64,000 nucleotides of DNA from Kappaphycus alvarezii. Its lineage: Eukaryota; Rhodophyta; Florideophyceae; Gigartinales; Solieriaceae. The translations under genes and the position numbers were made by a program. Under the pieces are notes generated by a model. It made no database searches and was not told where the DNA came from. It was given only the letters and a program-made list of their open reading frames with translations. Shown piece after piece: positions 12,882 through 21,752 of the stretch; position 1 is the stretch's first letter, and each line of letters starts with the position of its first letter. The stretch lies in the NCBI GenBank assembly GCA_002205965.3, contig NADL03000635.1, positions 806,001-870,000 on the forward strand, written 5' to 3'.

Positions 12882-13038
12882 TTTACGCCGGTGGTACTGT
12901 GCCACGGCGTTGAAAGGGATGAACGACCTATGTTCCCAGGTATCCTCACTAGGCGAGTAGTTCGTCCAGCGGACGCGGTACAGCCCGCTATCAAGATCGT
13001 GATCTATAATCCGATCGAACGCGTAGGGACCTAAGTCA
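12882..13038 (-). pseudogene. chromodomain at the C-terminus of G1 pol
   Basis: On the minus strand, in a different frame from the integrase, the translation reads FDRIIDHDLDSGLYRVRW, then TNYSPSEDTWEHRSF and NAVAQYHRR. This matches the chromodomain pattern: Ile-x-Asp-His start, Lys/Arg-Trp strand, Tyr-Ser-x-x-Glu-Asp-Thr-Trp-Glu and a C-terminal helix. Chromoviruses (Ty3/gypsy) carry this module after the integrase, where it directs insertion to histone-marked chromatin. It identifies G1 as a chromovirus. Frame breaks between 13220 and 13100 separate it from the integrase, so the copy is inactive. Confidence 0.8.
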
Positions 13039-13219
13039 CCTGGTTCTTGACTGAGGTTGTCCTCATTTCTTTCCGTAGTCGGCGTTGCCGACTCGGTATT
13101 ATTCTAAGCCATCCGAGGTATCCTCGTTCGTTCCTGTCCTTGCGCAGCAAGACGGGATGAGCGACAAAGCTGCGCTTCGCGTGACGCTTCACCAGCGTTC
13201 GAGTGTGTGTCCCTCTGTC

Positions 13220-14355
13220 CTAATCGAAGAAGCGGGCTTCTTGTTCTTGATCGACGGTGGTGGTTTGGCCCTCCATCGTTATTGGTTCAGGCGATTCCTG
13301 AGAGCCTTTCGTCCCTTCCTGAGGAGGGGACGCTGATGTAGGTCTTGAATCAGGGTTTTCTTGATTTTCTTCAGTATAGAGAGTTCCCGATACCCGTGTA
13401 CTCGGCAGCGACCGAGTCGGTGCCTTCGCGATACGGTCTCGCGAAAAAGTATCCTCGGGTACATCTCGCAGGATCGTGACTGTGTGTGAGGATGTCCTCA
13501 CAACTGGGTACGGTCCCAGCGCTTTCGTGCGGAGCTTTTGCTCCGGTAAGTTGTCGACCGGTTCATTTGTCGGTGCGTTTGGCTCGTCGCTCTTCGTTCG
13601 TTCGCAGCTCATGAAGACCGAGTCACCCACTGAGATAGTCCCAGTGCTTACTCTCAAGCGGCTATCATAGCCTCGCTTGTATGCGTCCTGAGCTTTGCGC
13701 AGTCTTTTCCTTGAAGTTGCCAACATGGCCTTCAAGCGGTCATGAAAGCGACGCTTCACTTGACTCGGGTGAACATCCCCGAGGTTAATCGTCCTCACTT
13801 GCGCCAGGGCAAGCGGGTTTGGTGGGTGGCTGAGCATTAGCTCAAACGGAGTGTGACCGGCTGCCCGGTGCAATGTATTGTTGTAACCGTAGGTTACAGT
13901 GGAGTGGTACTGATCCCAGTCCCTCCCGTGCTCACTGCAAAAGTGACGCAACGCTGACAGGACTGTCCTGTTAAATCTCTCAGTCTGACCATCGGTCTGC
14001 GGATGGTAGGCTGTCGTAAACAGATTACGCGTGCCTAGGATAGAGCATATGCACTGAAAGAACTTGCTGGCAAACTGCCCTCCGTTGTCAGACAGTAGGT
14101 ATACGGGACTTCCGTATGTAAACACCCATTTTTCCTAGAAGGCTTTGGTGATCGCCGCAGCAGTTACTCTGCGTAGCGCGACAGTTCGAACTAGCTTTGA
14201 AAATCTATCTGTGATAACTAACGGATAGCGGTAGCCCAAGGATGTCCTTGGAAGGGAACCGAGGATATCGATCCACACGAACTCGAGAGGACTCGAGGCC
14301 GGGAATATTTTGAGGAAGTTTGCGTGCTTCCTAAGAGCGGTAAAGCCCACGCAAG
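13220..14355 (-). pseudogene. Ty3/gypsy integrase of G1
   Basis: The core domain is clear. The first Asp is in EFVWIDILGSLPRT, the second in YLLSDNGGQFASKFF and the Glu in HPQTDGQTERFNRTVL, so the DD(35)E triad is intact. Next come DWDQYHSTVTYGYN and the C-terminal segment (GPYPVVRTSSHTVTILRD) typical of the GPY/F module. The frame is open for 301 codons (14125-13220), and a short break near 14130 separates the first-Asp segment. The Pro/Thr/Glu-rich tail before the stop at 13220 is likely the linker to the chromodomain. Upstream pol and the 5' LTR are absent because the copy is cut near 14355 by the RLE-B fragment. Confidence 0.9.
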
Positions 14356-14790
14356 AGCCAGGGCTTTCAACCCACTCACAAGCCTCAACGCAGCTCACGC
14401 AGAGAAGCAGCGGAAATACCAAGGGTTCCTTGCTGAGCTGCCTGGGAGAAACAGGCTGGTGCCTGTTCCCATCTCAACGCTTGGAGGTTGGCATCCAGCG
14501 GCGTTCTCTGTCGTCAAGGAACTCGCGAGAACCGTTGCCACCCGCGCAATGGAACGGTTTTCGAAGGTTAGAGCCATTCTTTTACAGCGGCACTCCGCTT
14601 TGACAGTAACCTCCAATGCCGCTTGTTTGCTGGCTGGCCTCCCTTCCACCTTCTGATAGATTGGAGTGCCATCCACAGCTTTCGACGCATTGTACGGTTT
14701 CGCAATTGCCTTGACAATGGTACGATATCTACGCTCCGGTACAAATTTACTGGATACCAACCCACATATCTACCACAGTAAATTAACCCC
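14324..14790 (+). pseudogene. non-LTR element C-terminal endonuclease fragment, family RLE-B, with 3' tail
   Basis: The plus-strand frame reads FNPLTSLNAAHAEKQRKYQG, then NRLVPVPISTLGGWHPAAF and SNAACLLAGL before a stop near 14656. This resembles the second half of the restriction-like endonuclease domain that ends many non-LTR reverse transcriptase proteins (hydrophobic-NPL, Ala-rich helix, Glu-Lys-x-x-Lys-Tyr, Pro-x-x-x-x-Thr-x-Gly-Gly/Ala). The catalytic Asp region is lost at the junction with G1. The tail at 14668-14790 recurs in inverse orientation at 27317-27445, so it is part of the element's 3' end. Other pieces of this family lie at 17990-18150, 27640-27888, 46785-46878 and 47016-47340. 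Confidence 0.6.
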
Positions 14791-15949
14791 CCATTTACAC
14801 AATAGTTGGTACAAGTGGTTGGCATGGGGGAACTAGGAAACGGGGCTAATCCTGTTCAAAGTCGCTAGATCCGCTGAGTGCCGTACCTGCAGTGGATCAA
14901 GTGATCGCCTTGGACGTCCACAGTTTCTGGGTACCCCGTCTCTTGGGCAAGCGGCTCCAGGTTCGAAGAGCGGGGCTTGACAATAGTACTTGGACTACAC
15001 CGAGAGGTGCCGGGTGCCAATTGCGGTCCTTAAGCCTGCTGTAGGAGGGCAATGGACCCCATTCCTTGGCTCCTGGAAGAGTTATCAGGCCGGGAAGAAC
15101 TGGGTGTACAACTACCCAGCTGAAGCTACTCGTCTGCCAGAGATGTTTTATTATAGGTATGATGTACCAGAGAGGGGGAATGATGGGGTAGTTTACTTCG
15201 TCGTCTAACACTTCTAGCGAGGAGAATCTAAACGGAGCTTGGAGAGAACGAAAGGAGAAAACAGAAACGGGTCTGCGCTTCTGTGACCCTGTCATTACAT
15301 CGACGGGCCAGGGCGCCTTTATCATAGGTATATGCCAGAGAGGTTTTGTCGACAATGACGGCTAAACTCTTTCTGCTTAGAATGTTTGTCATAAGATAAG
15401 ATAAAGACATTCATCACCGGTGTACAGTCAAAATATGCAACGTTGCAGAGTACTTAAAATAAAGTTGGAATTGGGTGACTAGGTTCTGCGTGTTGCGGTT
15501 TGCGACAAATTACGGATGCTGCACATGTTGACTAGATTGAGGAGCTATGCTTCTGATACAGACGAGTATTCACTCCTCCCGTCGAGCATCCGCTACGAGA
15601 CGCTACTGCTGCCGCGTATGTCTCTATAACCTTGGATGTTTCTAAAGAGGGTGATCCTAACTAGTCAAAGGCTAGTGGTACAAAATCCCATCCTAGCCTT
15701 GATCGTCCCGGCATGCCTCGCCTGGAATCGCTGACACTTTCGTAGCTAAGTCCCTCTTCTTCCGCTTTTCTGCTGCGTTTGCAACAGCTCGCGCTTCCCG
15801 TGCTGCCATTGACTTATAGCTCTCTTGGAATGTCATAATATCTTAGTTCAAACTGTATCTGTACGGTCCACTGATTGGTCCAACTACTCCGGTAAGAGCT
15901 AACTTAGCCGGATGTCTCACGTTGGCAAGTTTTGGATCTAAACTTACGT
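14791..15949. other. no recognised gene; one short plus-strand ORF
   Basis: The frame at 14990-15208 (+, 72 codons) contains an aromatic-rich stretch (QAGKNWVYNYPAEATRLPEM) that looks protein-like but fits no family I know. It may be an exon or a repeat fragment. The rest, to 15949, shows frequent stops and no motif. A few short hairpins like those of G1 occur near 15050-15120, such as CTGGGT...ACCCAG. Confidence 0.3.
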
Positions 15950-16425
15950 AATCCCCTATAAAGTGTGGCAAATCTTTCTGGGTTGTGCAATGTTGCACAG
16001 AAGCGTGCGGAGGGTATTCATAAATTAACTACGGATGCGGGCGGCGGGTGGAAACCTGTCGCGCCTACAGTACTTGGAGACTAAACGCAAAGCGGGTGTC
16101 GAAGTCGCGGAGCTCCTGTTGAGGGAGGAACGGCGACGGAAAGCAGCGAAGGAAGCAAGGCGGCAGAAAAAACCCTTGCCGTCGTCGCCAAAGGCGCCAT
16201 AGATATCAATCCCGACGGGGAAGAGGAGGATATCGTTTTGGTTGCAGTATGTGCCGTAATGACGATGTTTCTCGCGCTCTGCGAGTGTTGCGGGACCGCC
16301 TGCGGTGACCGTAGTTGGTGATATGTGGCGGCGTGAGAGGGGTGGGCAACAGTAGCGTCGACGGCGATATCGGTACTGTGAAGCTCGTATGCCCATATAA
16401 AGAGTACCAATGTAGCATCAACCAT
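15950..16425 (-). pseudogene. RLE-A endonuclease fragment, copy 1
   Basis: On the minus strand the sequence gives STDIAVDATVAHPSH with the catalytic Asp. A frame change follows, then TLAEREKHRHYGTYCNQNDI and FPVGIDIYGAFGDDGKGFF, a second frame change, and QQELRDFDTRFAFSL before the stop. This matches the other RLE-A copies, which are the restriction-like endonuclease ends of non-LTR retrotransposon proteins. The 3' untranslated part down to about 15950 matches 51640-51730 in inverse orientation. At least two frameshifts make it non-functional. Confidence 0.75.
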
Positions 16426-16558
16426 GACCATGCCGACTGCTTTCTGCGTTCTCAATTTCCTCACTATTAAATTACCATGACTGTGAGGTTATTCAAATTT
16501 TATGCGTTTTGATCCGTCACCAGTAGATGCACAGGTGGAAATGCGGGGTGATTTAATT

Positions 16559-17930
16559 TTTGTGTGTGTGTAATCTTTACGGAATTTGGAAAAAGCATGT
16601 GGGAGAACATGCTGAGGGGGAAATTTGGGGTGTTTTTAGTGCATGAAAAATATGGTCAGCTGTTCCCTGAGGGGGATTACAGAGAAACTAACATGCGAAG
16701 GGGGATGAGAGAGGAACTAATCGGAAATGCATCTGGTAAGAACTTGACGCGCTTGCAACCCATGCAAGCAGAACACAAAGCGCGTGATTAGGAGGTGCAG
16801 CTCCCATTGGGGAGTGGTGCCTCGACGGGCAGCAGCAAACGTAGAAAGGCGCCGGAAGAAAGTCGCACCCTCGGCCCCAAGGGCACCGAACACATCAATA
16901 CCAACAGGAAGAAGGCGTATATCGTTCGTGTGACAGACTAGACCGTAGTGCGTTTGTTTCGCACGTTCAGCCATTGAGGCAGCTGCGCCGCCAGATAGGG
17001 CACACTGGGAAACGCGAGAAGTGACCTGTGGATGGGCCACTGTGACATCCAAAGCGATATCCTTCCAAAGCGATATCCTTCGGGTCGAGGCCATATGCAC
17101 CAGGGATAAAAAGATCTGTGCGGAGGGCGGACGAGGGAGAGGACGAAGGGGGAAGGGGAGGAAGCAGATGTTCAAGAGAGGCAGAAATTCCAAGCTCCTT
17201 AGAGTAACGATGGAGAGCGTTACGCAAGACATTGTGGCGACGAGTCTGCCCATCGTCGTACTTACAGGTGAGGGCGTGTTTGCCCAAGGGATCGAGCAAC
17301 GGGGCGATGTCGTTGGAACGGCGAGCACATACCCGACATCGATCATGACCGGAGAAAGTCGCGCGGCCGAGGCGTAGCGAGACAGCCACTATCCAGGCTT
17401 GCGAGGACAGATAGATGCCGCGGTGAGGGTGCGGTAAAGTTGAGAACGCGGAACAGGAGGACGACTCACGGAAGGACATGAGGCGACATCTGTCGTGGTC
17501 AGAGGATGAACGGAAGATCCGATTGAACGTCAAACTGTGAAGCTCAGACGAGATAGAAGACTGGAGCCGTTCGCCGGGGACCGGCGTTTGACATCGCTGA
17601 AACAGAGAAATGGGCGACAGGGAAGCCGAAAGATCTGGATAACGAGTAGATAATAAAGAGATCGCGGCCCGAGGCACTTCCTCAAGGTGTAGGTCTCCCG
17701 AGAATGAGAGCAGATCTGAGAAACGGCTGAAAACATCAATCATCGAAGCCGCATAAGCGGACTCAGGGATTGAAGAAGCGATAGGAATGCCGAGACCACC
17801 GTAGGAAATAGGAAGGCAGGATTGCTCCCATTCGGAGTCGGTGCAAGGACCATGAATCTGTGCGAACGCCTCCCGCTGCTTCCGGTCGAAGCTGACGGCC
17901 AGAGCCGTAGATTGGTGGGATAATTTTTGA
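16559..17930 (-). pseudogene. RLE-A non-LTR retrotransposon 3' part, longest copy
   Basis: This is the best preserved copy. On the minus strand from about 17906 it starts with the polymerase thumb-like segment (CLPISYGGLGIPIASS). It continues with SLRLGRATFSGHDRCRVC and a CCHC motif (Cys-x2-Cys, LDPLGKHALTC, TRRHNVLRNAL), then RTDLFIPGAYGLDPKDIAL and the catalytic DVTVAHP, AERAKQTHYG, PVGIDVFGALG and HGLQARQVLTRCISD before the stop near 16717. This order (reverse transcriptase C-terminus, CCHC, PD-(D/E)XK-like nuclease) is that of R2/NeSL-type and related site-preferring retrotransposons. A 16-bp tandem duplication at 17051-17082 breaks the frame just before the catalytic Asp. About 160 bases of 3' UTR follow. 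Confidence 0.8.
17051..17082. repeat. 16-bp tandem duplication at the endonuclease active site
   Basis: AAAGCGATATCCTTCC is followed by AAAGCGATATCCTTCG. On the minus strand this duplicates the codons for Asp-Ile-Ala-Leu directly before Asp-Val-Thr-Val. Because 16 is not a multiple of three, it shifts the reading frame of the RLE-A copy around it. Confidence 0.9.
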
Positions 17931-17962
17931 AAGATATGGTCGGTTGTGGCCCGGAATATCCT

Positions 17963-18212
17963 ACAGGGAAATTTTTGGGTTATTTTAATCCATGGAAGAT
18001 GTGGTCGGTCAAAGAAGTCTTAACACAGCGTCATGCCGCAGCAAAAGCGACGTCCAATGCGGCGTGCCTAATGGCCGGCCTCCAGCCAGTTTTCTATCGT
18101 TTTGACGGCTTCCCGCCATTCCTTTACATTGCGAGCCTTTGCTACATCACGACATCCCTCAGGGAACAGCTGACCATATTTTTCATGGATTAAAAACACC
18201 CCAAATTTCCCC
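17963..18212 (+). mobile_element. 250-bp element with about 45-bp imperfect terminal inverted repeats, carrying an RLE-B fragment
   Basis: The left end begins GGGAAATTTTTGGGTTATT and runs to ATGGAAGATGTGGTCGGT. The right end, read in reverse, begins GGGGGAAATTTGGGG and runs to ATGAAAAATATGGTCAGC. Between them is a plus-strand frame with LTQRHAAAKATSNAACLMAG, the RLE-B C-terminal motif. A further copy of the end motif lies directly to the left (17929-17962). The structure resembles a MITE, or a retro-fragment flanked by two insertions of a short repeat. No clear target duplication is visible. Confidence 0.45.
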
Positions 18213-18465
18213 CACGTAAGTCACCCAGTTTCCTATATCAGACCCCTGCCGAGAAGAAAATCTCTTGCGACACTTTTCTCCAATAGATCGCCCTCACATT
18301 GTCCCATACAGTATATGCAAAAGAAGAAGTTTAATTCGTTCAGTCTCTACTGTCGCGGCTCACGCGTTATGCGAGACAGGGTGACGAAGATGTACAGTAC
18401 TGTATACAGTACTTGGTGCAATCCATCAATGAAAAGTACAGCCTTGTCACCTTTTGTTGCTCTAC

Positions 18466-18749
18466 TGATGTGTTCGGTGCCCTTGGGGCCGAGGGTGCGA
18501 CTTTCTTCCGGCGCCTTTCTACGTTTGCTGCTGCCCGTCGAGGCACCACTACCCAATGGGAGCTGCACCTCCTAATCACGCGCTTTGTGTTCTGCTTGCA
18601 TGGGTTGCAAGCGCGTCAAGTTCTTACCAGATGCATTTCCGATTAGTTCCTCTCTCATCCCCCTTCGCATGTTAGTTTCTCTGTAATCCCCCTCAGCATG
18701 TTCTCCCACATGCTTTTTCCAAATTCCGTTAAGATTACACACACACTAC
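18466..18749 (+). pseudogene. RLE-A 3' end, inverted copy of 16559-16897
   Basis: It encodes DVFGALGAEGATFFRRL, then FVFCLHGLQARQVLTRCISD and a stop near 18646, nearly identical in protein to the end of the minus-strand copy at 16717-16900. The 3' UTR also matches to about 18749 (GTAATCTTAACGG...). The two arms form a long inverted repeat about 1.6 kb apart. Relative to this arm, the left arm has a 55-bp extra segment flanked by CTGAGGGGG direct repeats. Confidence 0.85.
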
Positions 18750-18829
18750 TGTATTGCACACCAACAAACTGTACAGAATTACAAACTGTAAAGTACAGTA
18801 CAGTAAAGAAAACACAGGAGAGCCCTCTT

Positions 18830-18872
18830 GGATATTCCGTGCCTCAACCGACCATATCTTTCAAATATTAGA
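18830..18872 (-). repeat. copy of the dispersed GATATGGTCGGTTG motif
   Basis: Read on the minus strand it gives TTTGAAAGATATGGTCGGTT followed by GAGGCACGGAATATCC. It is closely related to the copies at 17929-17975 and 27847-27888. It is an isolated end-like fragment with no adjacent coding remnant. Confidence 0.7.
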
Positions 18873-19116
18873 GCAGCCCTCATCCCCCCGGAAAACGCAG
18901 CGGCATACTTACACTGGACTTTTGCCCCTATCTTTCTATATAATCGACATCAGCTCCGCCCTCTTAAATATTTCGTGGCCACAGCTGATGCTCCAGGGAA
19001 ACCAACAACTCAAGGAGAGGTTTTTGAGTTAAAAGCGGTCCACACCCCTTCCATCTTGGACTACGACTTTTATCGGTAAAAAAGCGAAGGCCCTGCAGCC
19101 TTTTTCAGAATCTGCA

Positions 19117-20316
19117 ATGGAATTCTCACTACTTCGACACATGTGCTTCCTCCTCCTCACCTACCATTCTGTCAACTCCATGAAACCTGACGCAATCTCT
19201 TTCCCACCCGATGACCTCTCTTCGCCAACTATCCGTCAGCGAAACCCTCCTTGCGGATCTACATGCCGCTTCCGTCTTTGCAACGCGAACGGAATTGGAA
19301 ATCCTCGGGTACTGCCCCCCAGTTCCTTCGCCTTATTCAACCAATTCGGTGTTGTTTCAATTCCCTTTATCTGTCTTCCTTCGGAGCCAGACATTGGGGC
19401 TATTCTTGATTACGATATCCCAAGAGTAAGTGTGAATTCCCGTCTTTTGCCAATCACGCAATGGTCCCCGCCTGGTCTCGACACCCCTTTTACCGCATCA
19501 TCAGTCCAAATAGGGGGTATTCGAGGGACCCATGGAGTGGTGTAACCACTAGTCGTCCGTCGGGGAATCAGTGGGGCTTCTTGAACCGTCGCTGTATGGT
19601 AATCCCTATTCGATCGTATAACGTTGTGAACCAGACTACTGGAAATGTGCAAGGTAATGTTACCTTGTCTACAAGTCCAGACAACTGCGTGGCATTTCGT
19701 ACCCTTGCACCCTTCCTGCAAGTGAAAGCGCAATGGCCTACTCCAGATGATTTCGACCTTGAAGTAGTTGAACCAGACAGGACAATCATAGATTGGATAA
19801 CTCCACGCTCTAGTGCCGGAAGGTTGAATGGTGACAACAATGTGAATACTTGTGGTACAACAGTGAACGGGGGCCGGGAAAATATCTTGTATGACTTTAA
19901 CAGCAACTTGCAGATTGGACAATATATTGTCCGGCTAAATCACTTTCAGAGATGCAATAGTACACCATCAAGGTGGCGAGTTGACATCGTGATTGGCGGC
20001 ATAAGAACAGAATCTTTCAGAGGAGTTTCGAATAACAGTACAGGGATTGCCCCGGCATTTGGGAGGACTGTTTTGGATGGAACATTCGAGTATTCGTGAA
20101 ATGGGAATCTATTTGTGAGTTAACATCCACAGGCCGACAGGGAAGATAAACCTGGATACAAAGTACAACGTCGAAGTGGCGGAGCATTATTCATACAAAA
20201 CAGAGCACACAATTCCTGCAGATTACTTCGTGGTTATCACTACCAGACAAGTTGACTCGGTATCAGCCAGCTTACTTGTTACAATAAATGAATACCTGTG
20301 CCCCTCTGTGTGTTAA
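19117..20316 (+). CDS. putative secreted DUF2135/YfaP-like protein gene, possibly with introns
   Basis: The central frame (19461-20098) encodes a beta-rich domain with WPTPDDFDLEVVEPD, then SSAGRLNGDNNVNTCG, GGRENILYD and GQYIVRLNHFQRC. This is the pattern of the DUF2135 (YfaP-like) domain: Asp-Asp-x-Asp-Leu-x-Val-x-x-Pro-Asp, Gly-x-Leu, Asn-Val-x-x-Cys-Gly, Glu-Asn and Gly-x-Tyr-x-Val-x-Val-x-x-Phe. Cys residues suggest disulphides and an extracellular place. Removing 20096-20132 (GTGAAATG...CCACAG) joins TATTC to GCCGACAGG in frame and extends the protein by 60 codons to the stop at 20314-20316. That would be a very short intron, so a frameshift is the alternative. Upstream, ATG 19117 starts a hydrophobic, signal-like segment in another frame, so a further intron or frame break is needed. 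No retroelement features occur here, making it the best host-gene candidate. Confidence 0.55.
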
Positions 20317-20499
20317 CTGTTAGAATTGTTAGAATTCGATAGATACAGTAGCTTCCATCGACCGACAGTGAAAGCTATTGTCTGCCTAAAGTAGTTACAT
20401 TTAAGCCGACCTGCATCCCTAATCAGTAAAACACAACAATTTCCCACCCTGGTAATTACATACATATTTTAACTTCCAGTGAAATAACTGAAATCACTG

Positions 20500-21170
20500 G
20501 ATGCGAAGCGGCCCTCCCGGCGAAAGGCTCCAGTTTGTGATCACAACTGAACTCATGCTATCGAAGTCAGATAGGTTGTTCTTGTCCGCGGAAGCCCACG
20601 ACCGAGCATGGCTCCTCTCCGTGCGCTCATACTCCGAATCATCTGTTTTCTCTTCGCTTCCTCACCCCCACCGCAGCACATACATGTCCTCTTCTACGCG
20701 GAAATTCGCTCTGGCTCTCCGTCTCGGCATCGCGCTATTCCCTGGATCTACTCGCTGTTCGGTCTGCTCCGCCGCTCTGCCCACATTGCATCAGTCTTAG
20801 ATCCAAGTGGTCAACACGCGTTGACCTGCAAATATGAAGACGGAATGACTCGTCGTCATCATATCCTCCGCAACGTTCTTGCCCCCTACTGCAAGGAAGT
20901 TGGGGTCGTCGCCCTCGTCAAACATCCGCTCCTCTACCAGGTAACTCATCTGGGCATTCGGAGTCCCCCGCGCTACGAATGAAAATTTACGTACCCGCTG
21001 CATACGGGCTTCACAGTAACGATACCGCCATCGACGTTACTGTTACCCACCCCTCTGCACGCCGCCACATATCGCCAAGTACGGTTACCGCAGGTACTGC
21101 CGCAACACTCGCAGAGCGCGAGAAACATCGTCATGACGGCACTTACTGCAACCAAAACGATACCCCCCTC
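20500..21170 (+). pseudogene. RLE-A non-LTR element C-terminal part, copy 4
   Basis: It contains RKFALALRLGIALFPGSTRC, the CCHC motif (CSVC, then LDPSGQHALTC in a second frame), TRRHHILRNVL, KIYVPAAYGLHSNDTAIDV with the catalytic Asp, and AEREKHRHDGTYCNQNDT. One frame change falls between the first Cys pair and the His-Cys part, and another before the nuclease. The copy is cut exactly at 21170, where the C2 LTR begins, so the LTR insertion postdates it. The 5' end near 20500 looks truncated, as is usual for non-LTR elements. Confidence 0.8.
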
Positions 21171-21728
21171 TGCAAAATAAGTGGGATAGGTAGATCCAAA
21201 AAAAATAAATAGTTCCAACTTGAATAAATAAATAAATGCCACAATTGGACTTAGAATGAATAATGAATAGAAAACCAAATTTAATGATAGCTGATCGAGG
21301 GGAATATTTCGATGGCCCTAGAATATAAAAAGTATTTCCAACAACCTAGGACTATTTATACTCTGCATCATGATGAACCTGCTACAAAAATCAGGTAAGC
21401 CGTACAATAATTTTGGTAGACATGATTAATGCTCAGCAATACTGTAATTATTGCAGTATTTTCCAGGTAAGCACTCATCCAGATAATATTTTTGGCAGCA
21501 TAAGTGCAATACTTATAGCCTGTATCATATAAAAACCCAACAGTAGGACATAAAATTATTTCACACTGAATTCAGCAAACAACAGGGCCAGTGTAAAATA
21601 GATCAAATTATTCCTTGATGATTCACAATAAATATAAATTGCGGGCCTCATAAAAAAATATTGGTCCACAATTCAGCATCATTGTAGGACACCTGGATAG
21701 AGATTAAAATATTTGGTCAATTTTCACA
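21171..21728 (-). repeat. 3' LTR of copia element C2
   Basis: The plus-strand ends are TGCAAAATAAG and CAATTTTCACA. The stretch is collinear with 50763-51367: GTAGATCCAAA, AATAAATAGTTC, a GATCGA block, TGATGATTCACAATAAA and the terminal ATTTTCACA. A polypurine tract and the C2 RNase H domain lie directly upstream on the minus strand. It is AT-rich like its partner. The left side abuts the RLE-A fragment. Confidence 0.75.
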
Positions 21729-21742
21729 CCACTTCCCCTTTG
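21729..21742 (-). other. polypurine tract of C2
   Basis: On the minus strand AAAGGGGAAGTGG abuts the LTR start TGTGAAAATTG. Position and composition fit the primer site for plus-strand synthesis. Confidence 0.75.
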
Positions 21743-21752
21743 AAATATTGAA

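Larger units (their letters stand above)
9307..13220. repeat. dense array of short perfect inverted repeats in the G1 3' region
   Basis: About every 30-50 bases there is a perfect inverted repeat with 4-8 bp arms and a loop of 0-10 bases. Examples are GATCGGG-tgt-CCCGATC at 9839-9855, CGCGGC-gtt-GCCGCG at 10531-10545, GTCAGC...GCTGAC at 10550-10567, TGTATCC-gaat-GGATACA at 10834-10851, GGGAGG-ttgt-CCTCCC at 11482-11497, ACCAGGT-g-ACCTGGT at 12202-12216 and TTGGGAATTCCCAA at 12619-12632. The arms differ from one hairpin to the next, so this is not a tandem repeat. The pattern runs through presumed coding and non-coding DNA and into the LTR, but is not obvious in neighbouring elements. Confidence 0.8.

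Noticed and set aside
9307..13220. CRISPR-like array suggested by regularly spaced hairpins
   Set aside because: The arms differ at every site, there is no direct repeat with spacers, and the context is a eukaryotic retrotransposon.
13085..13670. Plus-strand open frames opposite the G1 integrase
   Set aside because: They mirror the conserved minus-strand integrase and its linker, and have no motif or counterpart in G3.
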